NCBI RefSeq assembly: GCF_900590885.1 | Contig: NZ_UUON01000051.1 | Location: 434,001 to 498,000 of the forward strand | DNA: 64,000 nucleotides | Direction: 5' to 3' | From: Pseudomonas viridiflava | Lineage (GTDB): Bacteria > Pseudomonadota > Gammaproteobacteria > Pseudomonadales > Pseudomonadaceae | Shown here: positions 42,888 to 52,378 of the stretch, one piece after another | Numbering within the stretch: position 1 is the stretch's first letter | How the letters are laid out: the number at the start of each line of letters is the position of its first letter | Translations under genes and position numbers: made by a program | Notes under the pieces: generated by a model | Told to the model about the DNA's origin: nothing | Seen by the model: only the letters and a program-made list of their open reading frames with translations | Database searches by the model: none

Positions 42888-43328
42888 TTACTCGGGGATA
42901 CGCAGGGTCTGACCTGGGTAAATTTTATCCGGATGCGACAGCAGCGGCTTGTTCGCCTCGAAAATCTTATTGTACTGGTTGGCGTTGCCATACACCGTCA
43001 GGGAAATTGCACTCAGGGTGTCGCCTTTTTTCACCACCACGAAGCGCGCAGCGGCCACTGCCGGGCCGGTCACGGTGATCTGATCATCCACACTGGCCAC
43101 ACCGGCGATATTTCCCAGCGCCAACAGAATCTTCTCTTTCTCTTCCTGGGTGGCGACCTCACCGGTGACGGTGACCTTGTCGCCCTCCACCGTGGTCTGC
43201 ACGTTCGGATTACCCAGGCCCACCTTGGATACGTGTTCCTTCAACTGCTCACTGGCGTTCGCATTACCCGGCGTCAGCAGGTCGACAATCTTTTCGCCGG
43301 CTTCTTTGATAAAGCTGAAAATGCTCAT
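42888..43328 (-). CDS. LysM/BON-domain protein (Kbp/YgaU-like)
   Basis: 146 residues from the ATG at 43326-43328, behind AAGGAGAG; the longer frame upstream is spurious. N-terminal amphipathic SIFSFIKEAGEKIVDLL, a BON domain (NVQTTVEGDKVTVTGEVATQ, GVASVDDQITV) and a C-terminal LysM domain (VKKGDTLSAISLTVYGNANQ, IYPGQTLRIP). This is the plan of E. coli Kbp (YgaU), a potassium-binding protein, and of Pseudomonas LysM-annotated homologues. No signal peptide, so it is probably cytoplasmic. Confidence 0.9.
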   Translation of the reverse strand: MSIFSFIKEAGEKIVDLLTPGNANASEQLKEHVSKVGLGNPNVQTTVEGDKVTVTGEVATQEEKEKILLALGNIAGVASVDDQITVTGPAVAAARFVVVKKGDTLSAISLTVYGNANQYNKIFEANKPLLSHPDKIYPGQTLRIPE

Positions 43329-43460
43329 GGTGCGCTCTCCTTGGGATTTGGTTTCCAGATGCCCAAGACTAGACCAGTCCCACCGATTTGGGTTCCAGCC
43401 CGGCCCAAGACCCAAACGCGCTAGAATCCCCCCGCCATTGGAATAAGCCCTGGAGCGAAG

Positions 43461-44348
43461 ATGGACATCAAACAGCTGAAATTCCTCATCGCGCTCGACG
43501 AAACCCGTCACTTTGGCCAGGCAGCCGCGCGCTGTCACATCACCCAGCCGACCCTGTCGATGCGCCTGCGCAGTCTCGAAGAGGAACTGGACCTGCCCCT
43601 GGTCAATCGCGGCCAGCGCTTTGAAGGCTTTACCGCACCCGGTGAACGGGTGCTGGCCTGGGCCCGCACCGTGCTGGCGGCGTACGACGGCTTGCAAGCT
43701 GAAGCAGCAGCCTGTCGCGGCAACCTTGTCGGCACGTTGCGCCTGGGGGTGGTGCCGTTGTCGAGTTTCGATCCGCTGGCCTTGATGCAACAATTGCACA
43801 AAGAGCACCCGAGCCTGCGCTTCGAGCTGTCGGCGCTCAGCTCCGAGCAGATCCTTGAACAGCTCGCGAGCAACCGCCTGGACCTCGGCGTGTCGTACCT
43901 GGAGCGCCTGGACAACGAGCGCTTCGACTCCCTCGCCCTCGGCGAAACCCGCATGGGCCTGCTCTACGACCAGCGCTATTTCAGCTTCGGCGACACGCCG
44001 TTGAGCTGGGAGGCACTGACCGAGTTGCCCCTGGGCATGCTCACCAGCGGCATGCACTTTCGCCAGTCCATCGACCATAACTTCCACAGCCGTGGCCTCA
44101 ACCCGCAACCGCTGTTGCAGACCGATGCCGTCCATCAGTTGTTACAAGCTGTGCACGGAGGATTATGTTGCGCGGTGATGCCGCTGGACGGCGGCCTGGA
44201 TGCACTCACCGAGCATTTGCGCCTGCAACCTATCGAAGACGCCCACACCCTGGCGCGCCTGGGGCTGATCATGCGGCGTAGCGCCCCGCGCTCGGCGTTG
44301 GCGGAAGCGTGTTTCGCGCTGTTTCAGAAATCGCAAATAGTGTCTTGA
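43461..44348 (+). CDS. LysR-family regulator next to fdhD/formate dehydrogenase-like genes
   Basis: 295 residues. N-terminal winged helix (MDIKQLKFLIALDETRHFGQ, ITQPTLSMRLRSLEEEL) and a periplasmic-binding-like effector domain (TLRLGVVPLSSFDPLALMQQ). It looks somewhat like formate-dehydrogenase-linked LysR proteins. It precedes fdhD by about 100 bases on the same strand and may control it. The inducer is unknown. Confidence 0.9.
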   Translation: MDIKQLKFLIALDETRHFGQAAARCHITQPTLSMRLRSLEEELDLPLVNRGQRFEGFTAPGERVLAWARTVLAAYDGLQAEAAACRGNLVGTLRLGVVPLSSFDPLALMQQLHKEHPSLRFELSALSSEQILEQLASNRLDLGVSYLERLDNERFDSLALGETRMGLLYDQRYFSFGDTPLSWEALTELPLGMLTSGMHFRQSIDHNFHSRGLNPQPLLQTDAVHQLLQAVHGGLCCAVMPLDGGLDALTEHLRLQPIEDAHTLARLGLIMRRSAPRSALAEACFALFQKSQIVS

Positions 44349-44382
44349 TCGACGTCATCTATCGGTAGATCAGTACTGGCAA

Positions 44383-44414
44383 TTAGACGCGACGCTTTGT
44401 CGCGCCTAGTCTAA
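44383..44414 (+). promoter_or_regulatory. Imperfect hairpin/inverted repeat before fdhD
   Basis: TTAGAC-GCGAC-GCTTT-GTCGC-GCCTA-GTCTAA: two stems with a 5-base bulge on one side, 31 bases before the fdhD ATG. It has no T-run, so it is more likely an operator or leader structure than a terminator. Confidence 0.35.
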
Positions 44415-44445
44415 ACACTGATCAATCCGCCGGTGGTACTGCCCC

Positions 44446-45285
44446 ATGAACGCCAAGCGCCCAGCCTGCGCGGCGCCAGCCTCTGAAACGCCCGCGCCCG
44501 CCGCTAGCCAGAGCTACCAGTTTTGCAACCTCGAACACACAGAAGTCGCCAGCACTGCATTGGCGGAAGAAGTGGCGTTGGCGATTGCCTATAACGACAT
44601 CAGCCAGGCGGTCATGCTGGTAACGCCCACCGACCTGGAAGACTTCATTGTCGGTTTCAGCCTCGGCAGCGGCATTATCGCCGACGTTAGCGACATTTAT
44701 GATCTGAAACTCAGCGGCTCGGGCTCGGCCCAATACGCTCAGGTGCAGATTTCCAGTCGCGCCTTCTGGAACCTCAAGCAGCAGCGCCGCCAGTTGGCCG
44801 GTACCAGTGGCTGTGGCCTGTGTGGTGTGGAAGCCGTGGAGCAAGCCTTGCCAGACCTGCAAGTGCTGCCCGGCGCGCCCTTGCCGCCTGCCGAGTGGCT
44901 TGACGGCCTGCGCCAACGCATCAGCGCGTTCCAGCCCTTGGGCCAGTACAGCGGCGCGGTGCATGCGGCAGTGTTTATGGATGGCCAGGGCGAATTGCTG
45001 CTGGGCCGCGAAGACATCGGCCGGCATAACGCCCTGGACAAGTTGATTGGCGCACTGATCCGCCAAAAGATCCCGACTGACGGCGGCCTGGCGATTGTCA
45101 CCAGCCGTTGCAGCCTCGAATTGATACAGAAAGTCCTGCGCGCGGGCATCCAGACCCTGGTAAGCCTGTCGTCACCCACCGGCCTGGCCCTGCAATGGGC
45201 GCGCCGGCACAACCTCAATCTCATCCACCTGCCGCAGAAAAGCGCGCCGCGGGTCTACAGCCCTGCGATGGAGTACCAGCCATGA
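44446..45285 (+). CDS. fdhD: Formate dehydrogenase accessory sulfurtransferase FdhD
   Basis: 279 residues. The catalytic loop GTSGCGLCGVEAV carries the two conserved cysteines; other marks are VLPTDLEDFIVGFSLGSGII-like (PTDLEDFIVGF) and REDIGRHNALDKLIGA. FdhD passes sulfur to the molybdenum cofactor of formate dehydrogenases. Its stop overlaps the start of the downstream oxidoreductase, its probable client (ATGA). Confidence 0.95.
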   Translation: MNAKRPACAAPASETPAPAASQSYQFCNLEHTEVASTALAEEVALAIAYNDISQAVMLVTPTDLEDFIVGFSLGSGIIADVSDIYDLKLSGSGSAQYAQVQISSRAFWNLKQQRRQLAGTSGCGLCGVEAVEQALPDLQVLPGAPLPPAEWLDGLRQRISAFQPLGQYSGAVHAAVFMDGQGELLLGREDIGRHNALDKLIGALIRQKIPTDGGLAIVTSRCSLELIQKVLRAGIQTLVSLSSPTGLALQWARRHNLNLIHLPQKSAPRVYSPAMEYQP

Positions 45286-47630
45286 GCAATCACCACCAAG
45301 CCGACCAAACCCCAACCCCACGCTACAAGCCCTATAAAGGCCCGGCTGGCGGCTGGGGCGCACTGATCAGCGTGGCCCAGGCGTGGCTGACCAGCGACAA
45401 CGCGTTGAAAAACCTGCGCATGATGCTCAAGACCAACCAGAACGGCGGCTTCGACTGCCCGGGCTGTGCGTGGGGCGATTCGCCGGAAAGCGGCATGGTC
45501 AAGTTCTGCGAAAACGGCGCCAAGGCAGTCAACTGGGAAGCCACCAAGCGTCGTGTCGACGCAGCATTCTTCGCCAAGCACAGCGTCACCGCGCTGCTGG
45601 AGCAAAGCGACTATTGGCTGGAATACCAGGGCCGCCTGACCGAGCCGATGCGCTACGACGCCGAAACCGACCGCTACCTGCCTATCAGCTGGGAAGCTGC
45701 GTTCGACCTGGTCGGCACGCACCTCAACGCGCTGCCAAGCCCCGACATGGCCGAGTTCTACACCTCGGGCCGCGCCAGCAACGAAGCCGCCTATCTGTAC
45801 CAGCTGTTTGTGCGCGCCTATGGCACCAACAATTTCCCGGACTGCTCGAACATGTGCCACGAGGCCAGCGGCGTGGCCCTGGCGCAGAGTGTGGGCGTCG
45901 GCAAAGGCACCGTGACCTTTGATGACTTCGAACATGCCGATGCGATTTTCGTCTGGGGCCAGAACCCCGGCACCAACCACCCGCGCATGCTCGAACCACT
46001 GCGCGAAGCGGTAAAACGCGGCGCCCAAGTGGTGTGTATCAACCCGCTCAAAGAGCGCGGCCTGGAACGCTTCCAGCACCCGCAACACCCGCTGGAAATG
46101 CTCACCAACGGCGACAAGCCGACCAACACCGCCTACTTCCGCCCGGCCCTGGGTGGCGACATGGCCATCCTGCGCGGCATGGCCAAGTTCCTGCTGTTGT
46201 GGGAACGCCAGGCCCAGGCCGAAGGCAAAGAGGCCGTGTTCGACCACGACTTCCTCAACGAACACACCGCCAACGTGCTGGATTACCTGGGCAAGATCGA
46301 CGATACCTCCTGGGATGAAATCGTCGCGCAGTCCGGCCTGCCGCTGGTCGAGATCGAGCAAGCCGCGCGCATGTACGCCAAGGGGAAGAACGTGATCATG
46401 TGTTGGGCGATGGGCATCACCCAGCACCGCCACTCGGTGCCGACCATCCAGGAAATCGCCAACCTGATGCTGCTGCGCGGCAACATCGGCCGCCCGGGCG
46501 CCGGTCTGTGCCCGGTGCGTGGCCACAGCAACGTGCAGGGCGACCGCACCATGGGCATCAACGAGCGCCCGCCTGTGGCGTTCCTCGACTCACTGGAGCG
46601 TCGTTTCCAGTTCCAGGTGCCGCGCACCAATGGCCACAACGTGGTGGAAGCGATTCACGCCATGCTCGAAGGCCGCTCCAAGGTGTTTATCGGCCTGGGC
46701 GGCAACTTCGCCCAAGCCACGCCAGACAGCCCGCGCACCTTCGAAGCCCTGCGCAATTGCGACCTGACCGTGCAGATCAGCACCAAGCTCAACCGCAGCC
46801 ACCTGATGCACGGTAAAGACGCGCTGATCCTGCCGTGCCTGGGCCGTACCGACATCGACATCCAGGCCGAAGGCCCGCAAGCGGTCACGGTGGAAGACTC
46901 GTTCAGCATGGTCCACGACTCCAATGGCCAACTGCAGCCGCTTTCGAAGCTGATGAAGTCGGAGCCGGCCATTCTCGCCGGCATCGCCGCCGCGACCCTG
47001 GGCAGCAAACCGGTGGACTGGAATTGGCTGGTGGCCGACTACAGCCGCATTCGCGACCTGATCGCCGACACCATCCCGGGCTTCAAGGATTTCAACGAGC
47101 GCCTCAAGCACCCCGGTGGTTTCTACCTGGGTAACTCGGCCGGTGCACGTCGCTGGAACACGCCGTCGGGCCGCGCCAACTTCCGCGCGAATATCCTGCC
47201 CAAAGACCTGATCCACGAACGCACCCACGCCACCGGCCGCGTGCCGGACCTGATCATGCAGTCGATGCGCTCCCACGATCAGTACAACACCACCATTTAT
47301 GGCCTGGACGACCGCTATCGCGGGGTGAAAGGCCAGCGTGACGTGCTGTTCGTCAACGAAGCCGACATCATTCGCCTGGGCTTCAAGCCGGGGCAGAAGG
47401 CCGACATCGTGTCGCTGTGGGAAGACGGGCGTGAGCGCCGTGTGAAAGGCTTTACCTTGCTGGCGTTTGATATTCCGGCAGGGCAGGCAGCCGCCTACTA
47501 CCCGGAAGTGAACCCGCTGGTGCCACTGGAAAGCACTGGGGATGGCAGCCATACGCCGACGTCGAAGTTCGTGGCGATCCGCCTGGAAGCGGCGAGTGAC
47601 AACGGGCTGATCATGGCCAGGTCGGCCTGA
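45282..47630 (+). CDS. Molybdopterin oxidoreductase, formate dehydrogenase alpha-like (YdeP/FdhA-type)
   Basis: 782 residues from the ATG at 45282 overlapping the fdhD stop; the frame is open upstream through fdhD in another phase. N-terminal iron-sulfur motif FDCPGCAWGD has only two cysteines close together, as in the YdeP/FdhF-alpha family, with a further NMCHEASG region at the molybdopterin site. MGD-binding segments (VWGQNPGTNHPR, LLRGNIGRPGAGLCPVRGHSNVQGDR) and the C-terminal dinucleotide-binding domain (LFVNEADIIRLGFKPGQKADI) are present. It probably oxidises formate or a related substrate in the cytoplasm; no NAD or membrane subunits are linked. Confidence 0.9.
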   Translation: MSNHHQADQTPTPRYKPYKGPAGGWGALISVAQAWLTSDNALKNLRMMLKTNQNGGFDCPGCAWGDSPESGMVKFCENGAKAVNWEATKRRVDAAFFAKHSVTALLEQSDYWLEYQGRLTEPMRYDAETDRYLPISWEAAFDLVGTHLNALPSPDMAEFYTSGRASNEAAYLYQLFVRAYGTNNFPDCSNMCHEASGVALAQSVGVGKGTVTFDDFEHADAIFVWGQNPGTNHPRMLEPLREAVKRGAQVVCINPLKERGLERFQHPQHPLEMLTNGDKPTNTAYFRPALGGDMAILRGMAKFLLLWERQAQAEGKEAVFDHDFLNEHTANVLDYLGKIDDTSWDEIVAQSGLPLVEIEQAARMYAKGKNVIMCWAMGITQHRHSVPTIQEIANLMLLRGNIGRPGAGLCPVRGHSNVQGDRTMGINERPPVAFLDSLERRFQFQVPRTNGHNVVEAIHAMLEGRSKVFIGLGGNFAQATPDSPRTFEALRNCDLTVQISTKLNRSHLMHGKDALILPCLGRTDIDIQAEGPQAVTVEDSFSMVHDSNGQLQPLSKLMKSEPAILAGIAAATLGSKPVDWNWLVADYSRIRDLIADTIPGFKDFNERLKHPGGFYLGNSAGARRWNTPSGRANFRANILPKDLIHERTHATGRVPDLIMQSMRSHDQYNTTIYGLDDRYRGVKGQRDVLFVNEADIIRLGFKPGQKADIVSLWEDGRERRVKGFTLLAFDIPAGQAAAYYPEVNPLVPLESTGDGSHTPTSKFVAIRLEAASDNGLIMARSA

Positions 47631-47649
47631 TCACTTCGGGCACAAAAAA

Positions 47650-47673
47650 GGCCGCTTTTGCATAAAAGCGGCC
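47650..47673. terminator. Hairpin after the oxidoreductase gene
   Basis: GGCCGCTTTT, loop GCAT, AAAAGCGGCC, 20 bases after the stop. The T-run is on the minus strand; on the plus strand only the A/T part of the stem supports termination. Confidence 0.65.
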
Positions 47674-47832
47674 CTTCCGAAGTAGCTAAAGACCCACGAA
47701 AACAAGTTAAGTTCCCGAGTAAAAACAGTAACTTATGGAATTGTGTACAGTTCGTGTTACTGGTCGGATTTCTATTGTCACACTGTCAATACAGCCTCAG
47801 GATCGCGCCGTCATCCTCTTGAGGTTTCCCGA

Positions 47833-48312
47833 ATGAAGTTTTCCTCGATTCTCTTGTTGTCCCTTGGACTGGTCAGTGGCGCAGCCATGGCCGGTGGCAC
47901 CACCGAAGCCGGTGTAGGCGGCGCATTGGGCGGGGTTCTTGGTTCTGTTGTCGGCCAGCAGCTGGGCGGCAACACCGGTTCGACCATCGGCGCAGCCCTG
48001 GGTGGCGCCGGCGGCAGTGCGGTAGGCGCCGACAAGCGCAGCCGCGGTGAAGCAGCCATCGGCGGCGCCCTGGGTGCAGCGGGCGGCAACGTGGTAGGCC
48101 GCAGTGTCGGCGGCAGCACCGGCGCACTGATCGGCTCGGCCGCCGGCGGTGGCGCGGGTGGTGCACTGGGCAACTACATGGGCAACAAGAGCGACGACGA
48201 TGATCGCCGTTCCCGTGGCCGCGACAACCGCCGTTATGATCGCGACGACCACCGTGGCCGTGGCCATGCGTATGGGCATCGCAAGAACAAGCATCACTAC
48301 CGCCACCGCTAA
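47833..48312 (+). CDS. Glycine-zipper outer-membrane/periplasmic protein
   Basis: 159 residues from the ATG at 47833; the upstream extension lacks a signal peptide. Signal peptide (ILLLSLGLVSGAAMA), then five or so glycine-zipper repeats (GVGGALGGVLGSVVGQQLGG, GGALGAAGGNVVGRSVGG, GALIGSAAGGGAGGALG) and a highly charged His/Arg/Asp tail (DDDDRRSRGRDNRR, HGRKNKHHYRHR-like). Glycine-zipper 2TM proteins insert in membranes; the His-rich tail might bind metal. Function unknown. Confidence 0.82.
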   Translation: MKFSSILLLSLGLVSGAAMAGGTTEAGVGGALGGVLGSVVGQQLGGNTGSTIGAALGGAGGSAVGADKRSRGEAAIGGALGAAGGNVVGRSVGGSTGALIGSAAGGGAGGALGNYMGNKSDDDDRRSRGRDNRRYDRDDHRGRGHAYGHRKNKHHYRHR

Positions 48313-48335
48313 GCCCTAAAGTACAACGCAAACCC

Positions 48336-48445
48336 AATGTGGGAGGGGCGGTGCGACGATTCGACTTGCCCCCGATGGCAGTGTGTCAGTCACCCGATAT
48401 GTTGGCTGATACACCGCAATCGGGGGCAAGCCCCCTCCCACATTT
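48336..48445. repeat. REPIN: two inverted REPs, left one with the GTGCGACGATTCGAC variant
   Basis: AATGTGGGAGGGGCGG at the left and GGGGGCAAGCCCCCTCCC near the right, with about 50 bases between, including the CGATTCGAC core shared with 28761-28809. Two convergent REPs form one large hairpin, the REPIN unit known from P. fluorescens. Confidence 0.85.
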
Positions 48446-48890
48446 AGTCTGTAGTGTTTGCGACCACCAACCGCTGCAACGCCTCGCGCAACATCCCCGG
48501 GATCGTTACCGGCTGGTTTGACGCCCGATCCACAAACACATGCACAAAGCGCCCAGCCGCGCAGGCGTCCTCTTCGCCCGCCTTGAACACCGCCAACTCA
48601 TATTGCACCGAGCTATTACCCAACTTGCCGACCCGCAGGCCAATGTCTATGCGCTCGGGAAAGGCAATCGACGCAAAATAATCGCACGCCGAACTCACCA
48701 CAAACCCCACCACTTCGCCGTCATGAATATCCAACCCGCCCTGCTCGATCAGGTAGGTATTCACCGCCGTGTCGAAGAAGCTGTAGTAGGTCACGTTGTT
48801 CACATGGCCATACACATCGTTGTCGTGCCAACGCGTGATGATCGGCTGGAAGTGACGGTAATCGGCGCGTTGCGGCATTGAGTCAGGCAT
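48444..48890 (-). CDS. Acyl-CoA thioesterase, 4HBT family
   Basis: 148 residues of the hot-dog fold with the active-site region RWHDNDVYGHVNNVTYYSFFD (Asp/His-Asn). Related to YbgC/FadM-type thioesterases. The ribosome site is weak (CGAGACGAG). It lies 23 bases after the RecQ-family gene on the same strand and may be co-transcribed. The substrate is unknown. Confidence 0.88.
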   Translation of the reverse strand: MPDSMPQRADYRHFQPIITRWHDNDVYGHVNNVTYYSFFDTAVNTYLIEQGGLDIHDGEVVGFVVSSACDYFASIAFPERIDIGLRVGKLGNSSVQYELAVFKAGEEDACAAGRFVHVFVDRASNQPVTIPGMLREALQRLVVANTTD

Positions 48891-48913
48891 GGGCTCGTCT
48901 CGCGAAAGTAGGG

Positions 48914-50851
48914 TTACAGGTCATTCAGATGGGCTTGGGCCCACTCACGCACCTCTGCGTAAGGGTAATCTTCCAGCGCAGCAAAACCGGGAATGCCCCG
49001 CGCCTTCAACTTGGTAAACAACGGCACACTGATACCGCCGAGGAACCGCGTCAGCCGCTCGGCACCGGGCAGGTCGCCGGTGTGCTCATGATGCCTGTGG
49101 ATAAAATCACCGCACAGCCCCATGAAGTTTTTATCCACAAGCGGCGGCAAACTTGGCGGCGGCGGCAAATACGCGACATGGCCGTGGCATACCGAGCAAT
49201 GCCCGCAACGCTGCGGGGCTTTTTCATCACCGAAATACTGCGCCAGGCGCTGCCCCAGACACCGCTCGGTGGCGAACAGATCAAGCATGGCGTGAATGCG
49301 CGCCACCTCGCCCACTTCGTGTTGCTTGAAGCCTGTGTATAACTCGGCGCTCAGCGTCTGCGGATCGAAGTCGGTATTGAGCAGGCTGTAAACTTCGGTC
49401 ATCTGCTTGCTTTCCAGTTCGATCAAGCCCTGTTCCTGGAAGTAATCCAGCGCTTTCACCACCCGGCTGCGTTCGGCGTTGTGCTGTTGGTAAAGCGCGT
49501 CGAAATCCACCGTCGCCCAGGTTTTAGCGCGCTTGCACACCTGGACAATCGCCGCGACAAACTGCTGCCGCTCGCCGGAAAACCGCGCCAGCAAGGCCTC
49601 GGGTTCAACCAGGTACTTGAAACGATATTCCGCATAAAACGCATAGCGCGGCGCAATCACGCCCTTGAGCTCCAACTGCACCAGCAGCGTCTTCAGCGGC
49701 AGCTCGCGGATATTGCTGTGATCCGACAAGGACCTCAGCAAAAACTCCCACTGCCCCTCACTGTGCGACGCCTGCAACTCCTCCAGCACACGGTAGATGC
49801 CGTCCTGCTCGGGCGTATCGCCATACACGAAGTTTTCCAGCACATTGAGGCTGTCGCGGTTGGCCAGCACCAGGCAGTCGGACGGCTGCCCGTCGCGCCC
49901 CGCACGGCCGATTTCCTGGCTGTAGTTCTCAATGGATTTGGGCAGGTCGAAGTGCACCACATTGCGGATGTCACTTTTGTCGATGCCCATGCCGAACGCG
50001 ATGGTGGCCACGATGCAATTGGAGCGCCCACCCATGAAGCGCTGCTGGATACCCTCGCGTTTATCGTGGGGCAACCCGGCGTGGTACGCCTCGGCCTGGA
50101 TGCCATTGCGGTTCAGGTGCTCGGCAATCTGCTCGGCGGTTTTTTGCAGGGTGACGTAGACGATGCTCGGCTGGTTGGCCCGCTCGTTCATCCAGGCCAC
50201 CAGCCGACGGCGCTTGTCCTGGCCGCTGACCGGCTCCACCAGCAGGTTGAGGTTGGGCCTGTAGAAGCCTGTAGTGATCACATCCCCGGGCGCAATGGCG
50301 AACTTGGCCTGCATGTCGGCAATCACCTTGGGCGTGGCTGTAGCCGTCAGCAGCAGTGCCTGTGGGATATTGAACTGACGCTGGTAGTCCGGCAGCTTCA
50401 AATAGTCCGGCCGGAAGTTGTGGCCCCACTCGGAAATACAGTGCGCTTCATCCACCACCAGCAGCGAGATCTGCACACTTTGCAGGAAGTTGCGAAAGCG
50501 CTCGTTCTTCAGGCGCTCCACGGAAATCATCAGGATTTTCAGCTCGCCCGAACGCGCTCGGGCCATCACATCATTGGCGTCTTCACGGCTTTGCGCCGAA
50601 TCGATACTGCCCGCAGATATACCGTGGCGCTGCAGGAAACCCAGCTGGTCCTGCATCAGCGCCAACAACGGCGACACCACCAGCGTCAGGTGCGGCAGCA
50701 ATACGGCCGACAGCTGGTAACACAAGGACTTGCCCGAACCCGTCGGGAAAATTGCGGCTGCAGAACGGCCGGCCAGGACGGCGCTGACCGTCTCTTCCTG
50801 ACCTAAACGAAACTGTGGATAACCAAAGACCTGCTGGAGGGTGTCGTGCAT
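48914..50851 (-). CDS. RecQ-family ATP-dependent DNA helicase
   Basis: 645 residues. Helicase motifs are complete: motif 0 FRLGQEE, Walker A FPTGSGKS, DEAH (VVDEAHCISEWGHNFRPDY), TATAT, and motif VI QEIGRAGRDG. The zinc-binding region is CLGQRLAQYF...CGHCSVC. The C-terminal part does not look like an HRDC domain and continues as a helical region (AERLTRFLGGISVPLFTKL). So it is either a shortened RecQ or a second RecQ-like helicase beside a canonical one elsewhere. It unwinds DNA 3'-5'. Confidence 0.9.
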   Translation of the reverse strand: MHDTLQQVFGYPQFRLGQEETVSAVLAGRSAAAIFPTGSGKSLCYQLSAVLLPHLTLVVSPLLALMQDQLGFLQRHGISAGSIDSAQSREDANDVMARARSGELKILMISVERLKNERFRNFLQSVQISLLVVDEAHCISEWGHNFRPDYLKLPDYQRQFNIPQALLLTATATPKVIADMQAKFAIAPGDVITTGFYRPNLNLLVEPVSGQDKRRRLVAWMNERANQPSIVYVTLQKTAEQIAEHLNRNGIQAEAYHAGLPHDKREGIQQRFMGGRSNCIVATIAFGMGIDKSDIRNVVHFDLPKSIENYSQEIGRAGRDGQPSDCLVLANRDSLNVLENFVYGDTPEQDGIYRVLEELQASHSEGQWEFLLRSLSDHSNIRELPLKTLLVQLELKGVIAPRYAFYAEYRFKYLVEPEALLARFSGERQQFVAAIVQVCKRAKTWATVDFDALYQQHNAERSRVVKALDYFQEQGLIELESKQMTEVYSLLNTDFDPQTLSAELYTGFKQHEVGEVARIHAMLDLFATERCLGQRLAQYFGDEKAPQRCGHCSVCHGHVAYLPPPPSLPPLVDKNFMGLCGDFIHRHHEHTGDLPGAERLTRFLGGISVPLFTKLKARGIPGFAALEDYPYAEVREWAQAHLNDL

Positions 50852-50995
50852 AGGCTGTCACTCCATTGACCGCTGAACCTGGCTTAAAAACATAGCCCGC
50901 AAATCTCAGCGAATCGAGAAAGGTCGCATGGAAAAAAGAGACAGGATGATACACAGGGTGCAGCAATGGCCTTGGGCCAAATTCACACGCAAAAC

Positions 50996-51092
50996 AAATG
51001 TGGGAGGGGGCTTGCCCCCGATTGCAGTGGGTCAGCTACAAATAAGCTGTCTGACCCACCGCTATCGGGGGGCAAGCCCCCTCCCACATTTT
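50996..51092. repeat. REPIN
   Basis: GTGGGAGGGGGCTTGCCCCC at the left and GGGGGCAAGCCCCCTCCCAC at the right in inverted orientation, with a partly palindromic spacer (TGGGTCAG...CTGACCCA). It lies between the RecQ gene and the YfaP-like gene. Confidence 0.9.
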
Positions 51093-51113
51093 TAGCCCTG
51101 CGTTACAGCTGAA

Positions 51114-52289
51114 TCAGCGGTTCTGCACCCGCTCAATCGCCGTGTCATACACCGGGTTGGCCTTCTGTTCCTTGGCCAACTGGTAATGACGCAATGCATC
51201 CGGGAACTGCCCCGCCGCTTCGTAGATCCGCGCAATGTTGTAGTAGGCGCCAGCGCGTACGGTGGCGGCATTCGCGCCGGTAGCGAGGGCGATAGCCTTG
51301 CGGTTGGCCCAGATCGACTCGGCGGTGTTGCCGGCCTTCTGATAAGCCAGGCCGAGGTTGCCGTAGGCCTTGCCGAAGCTGTTGTCCAGATCGATAGCCT
51401 GACGGAACAACTCGATCGCCTGGTCCAGGTTACCAGCCTGGTAGGCCGCTTCACCTTGCACGTTCAGACGCTTCGCATCGGTCTGTGCGGAAGAGCTGAC
51501 CGCCACCGCCGACACCGCAACGCTGTCATCCAGCAACGGTTTGACTTCGTTGAGCACATCCTTGGCCTCCACATTCACACCGCTGAAGGTGTTGATGTCC
51601 TGGAAGTCGCCGCTGCCGGTCATGCGGAACACGGTCCAGAGGTTGCCGCTGCGGTTTTTCGGCACGTAGTAGGTGCGCACCAGCGACTGGCCCATGTACA
51701 CGAACACCTTGGCCTCGCTGTTGGACAGCTGGCGCGAACCCGGGTTGGCGAGGTTGGTGAAGTCATGCACGGCATACACATAGCTTTCGCCGTAGTGTTT
51801 TTTCTGCAGGGTGATGGTTTCCGGGCCGTAGCTGTCGACGTCATCCACGTCCAGTTCAGCGTCGTCGCCTTTCTGGTTTTCGAAGTAGATGTTGTTGCCT
51901 GGGAAAATCATGTGGGAATCGAGGTCTTCCGGGGTCTTGCCCCAGGTCAGGACCACGCGCAGGCCATCGAGGTTTTCCATCACCGGGCTGATTGCATAGG
52001 TCATGCCCTTGCAGGGGCACTTCACCACCAGGTTGGAATAGCCAGGCTTCTTGATGATCAGCAGGTTGCTGGCGTCATCCGCGGCTTCGCTGGTGAGGGT
52101 GACCTGGCCTTGGGCATTGGTGCGCCCCACCACGTTCTGTGCGCCGTTGCGTTGCAGCAACACCTCGGCGTCGGCGATTTTCTGGTCCTTGACCACCGCA
52201 CTCAGCACTTCAATCGGCAACTGCTCGGCCTGGACCGCAAAAGCCACCGCACACAAAGACATCGCCGAAGCGACACGCAGCAAACCCAT
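51114..52289 (-). CDS. YfaP-like secreted protein with C-terminal TPR repeats
   Basis: 391 residues. Signal peptide (ASAMSLCAVAFAVQA), a carboxypeptidase-regulatory-like beta domain (about 25-100; IADAEVLLQRNGAQN), a YfaP-type domain (about 105-235; LRVVLTWGKTPEDLDSHMIFPG) with an acidic segment (GDDAELDVDDVDSYGPETI) that may bind calcium, and two or three TPRs near the C-terminus (AAYQAGNLDQAIELFRQAID, AYGNLGLAYQKAGN). A periplasmic or surface protein of unknown role. Confidence 0.8.
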   Translation of the reverse strand: MGLLRVASAMSLCAVAFAVQAEQLPIEVLSAVVKDQKIADAEVLLQRNGAQNVVGRTNAQGQVTLTSEAADDASNLLIIKKPGYSNLVVKCPCKGMTYAISPVMENLDGLRVVLTWGKTPEDLDSHMIFPGNNIYFENQKGDDAELDVDDVDSYGPETITLQKKHYGESYVYAVHDFTNLANPGSRQLSNSEAKVFVYMGQSLVRTYYVPKNRSGNLWTVFRMTGSGDFQDINTFSGVNVEAKDVLNEVKPLLDDSVAVSAVAVSSSAQTDAKRLNVQGEAAYQAGNLDQAIELFRQAIDLDNSFGKAYGNLGLAYQKAGNTAESIWANRKAIALATGANAATVRAGAYYNIARIYEAAGQFPDALRHYQLAKEQKANPVYDTAIERVQNR

Positions 52290-52378
52290 GCTTAACTCCC
52301 TTTAAGTAGTGGACGGAATCGTCCGACAAGATTTTGCGGTGAAACATACGCTGAATTCAGGATGCTGGCGGATTTTTT

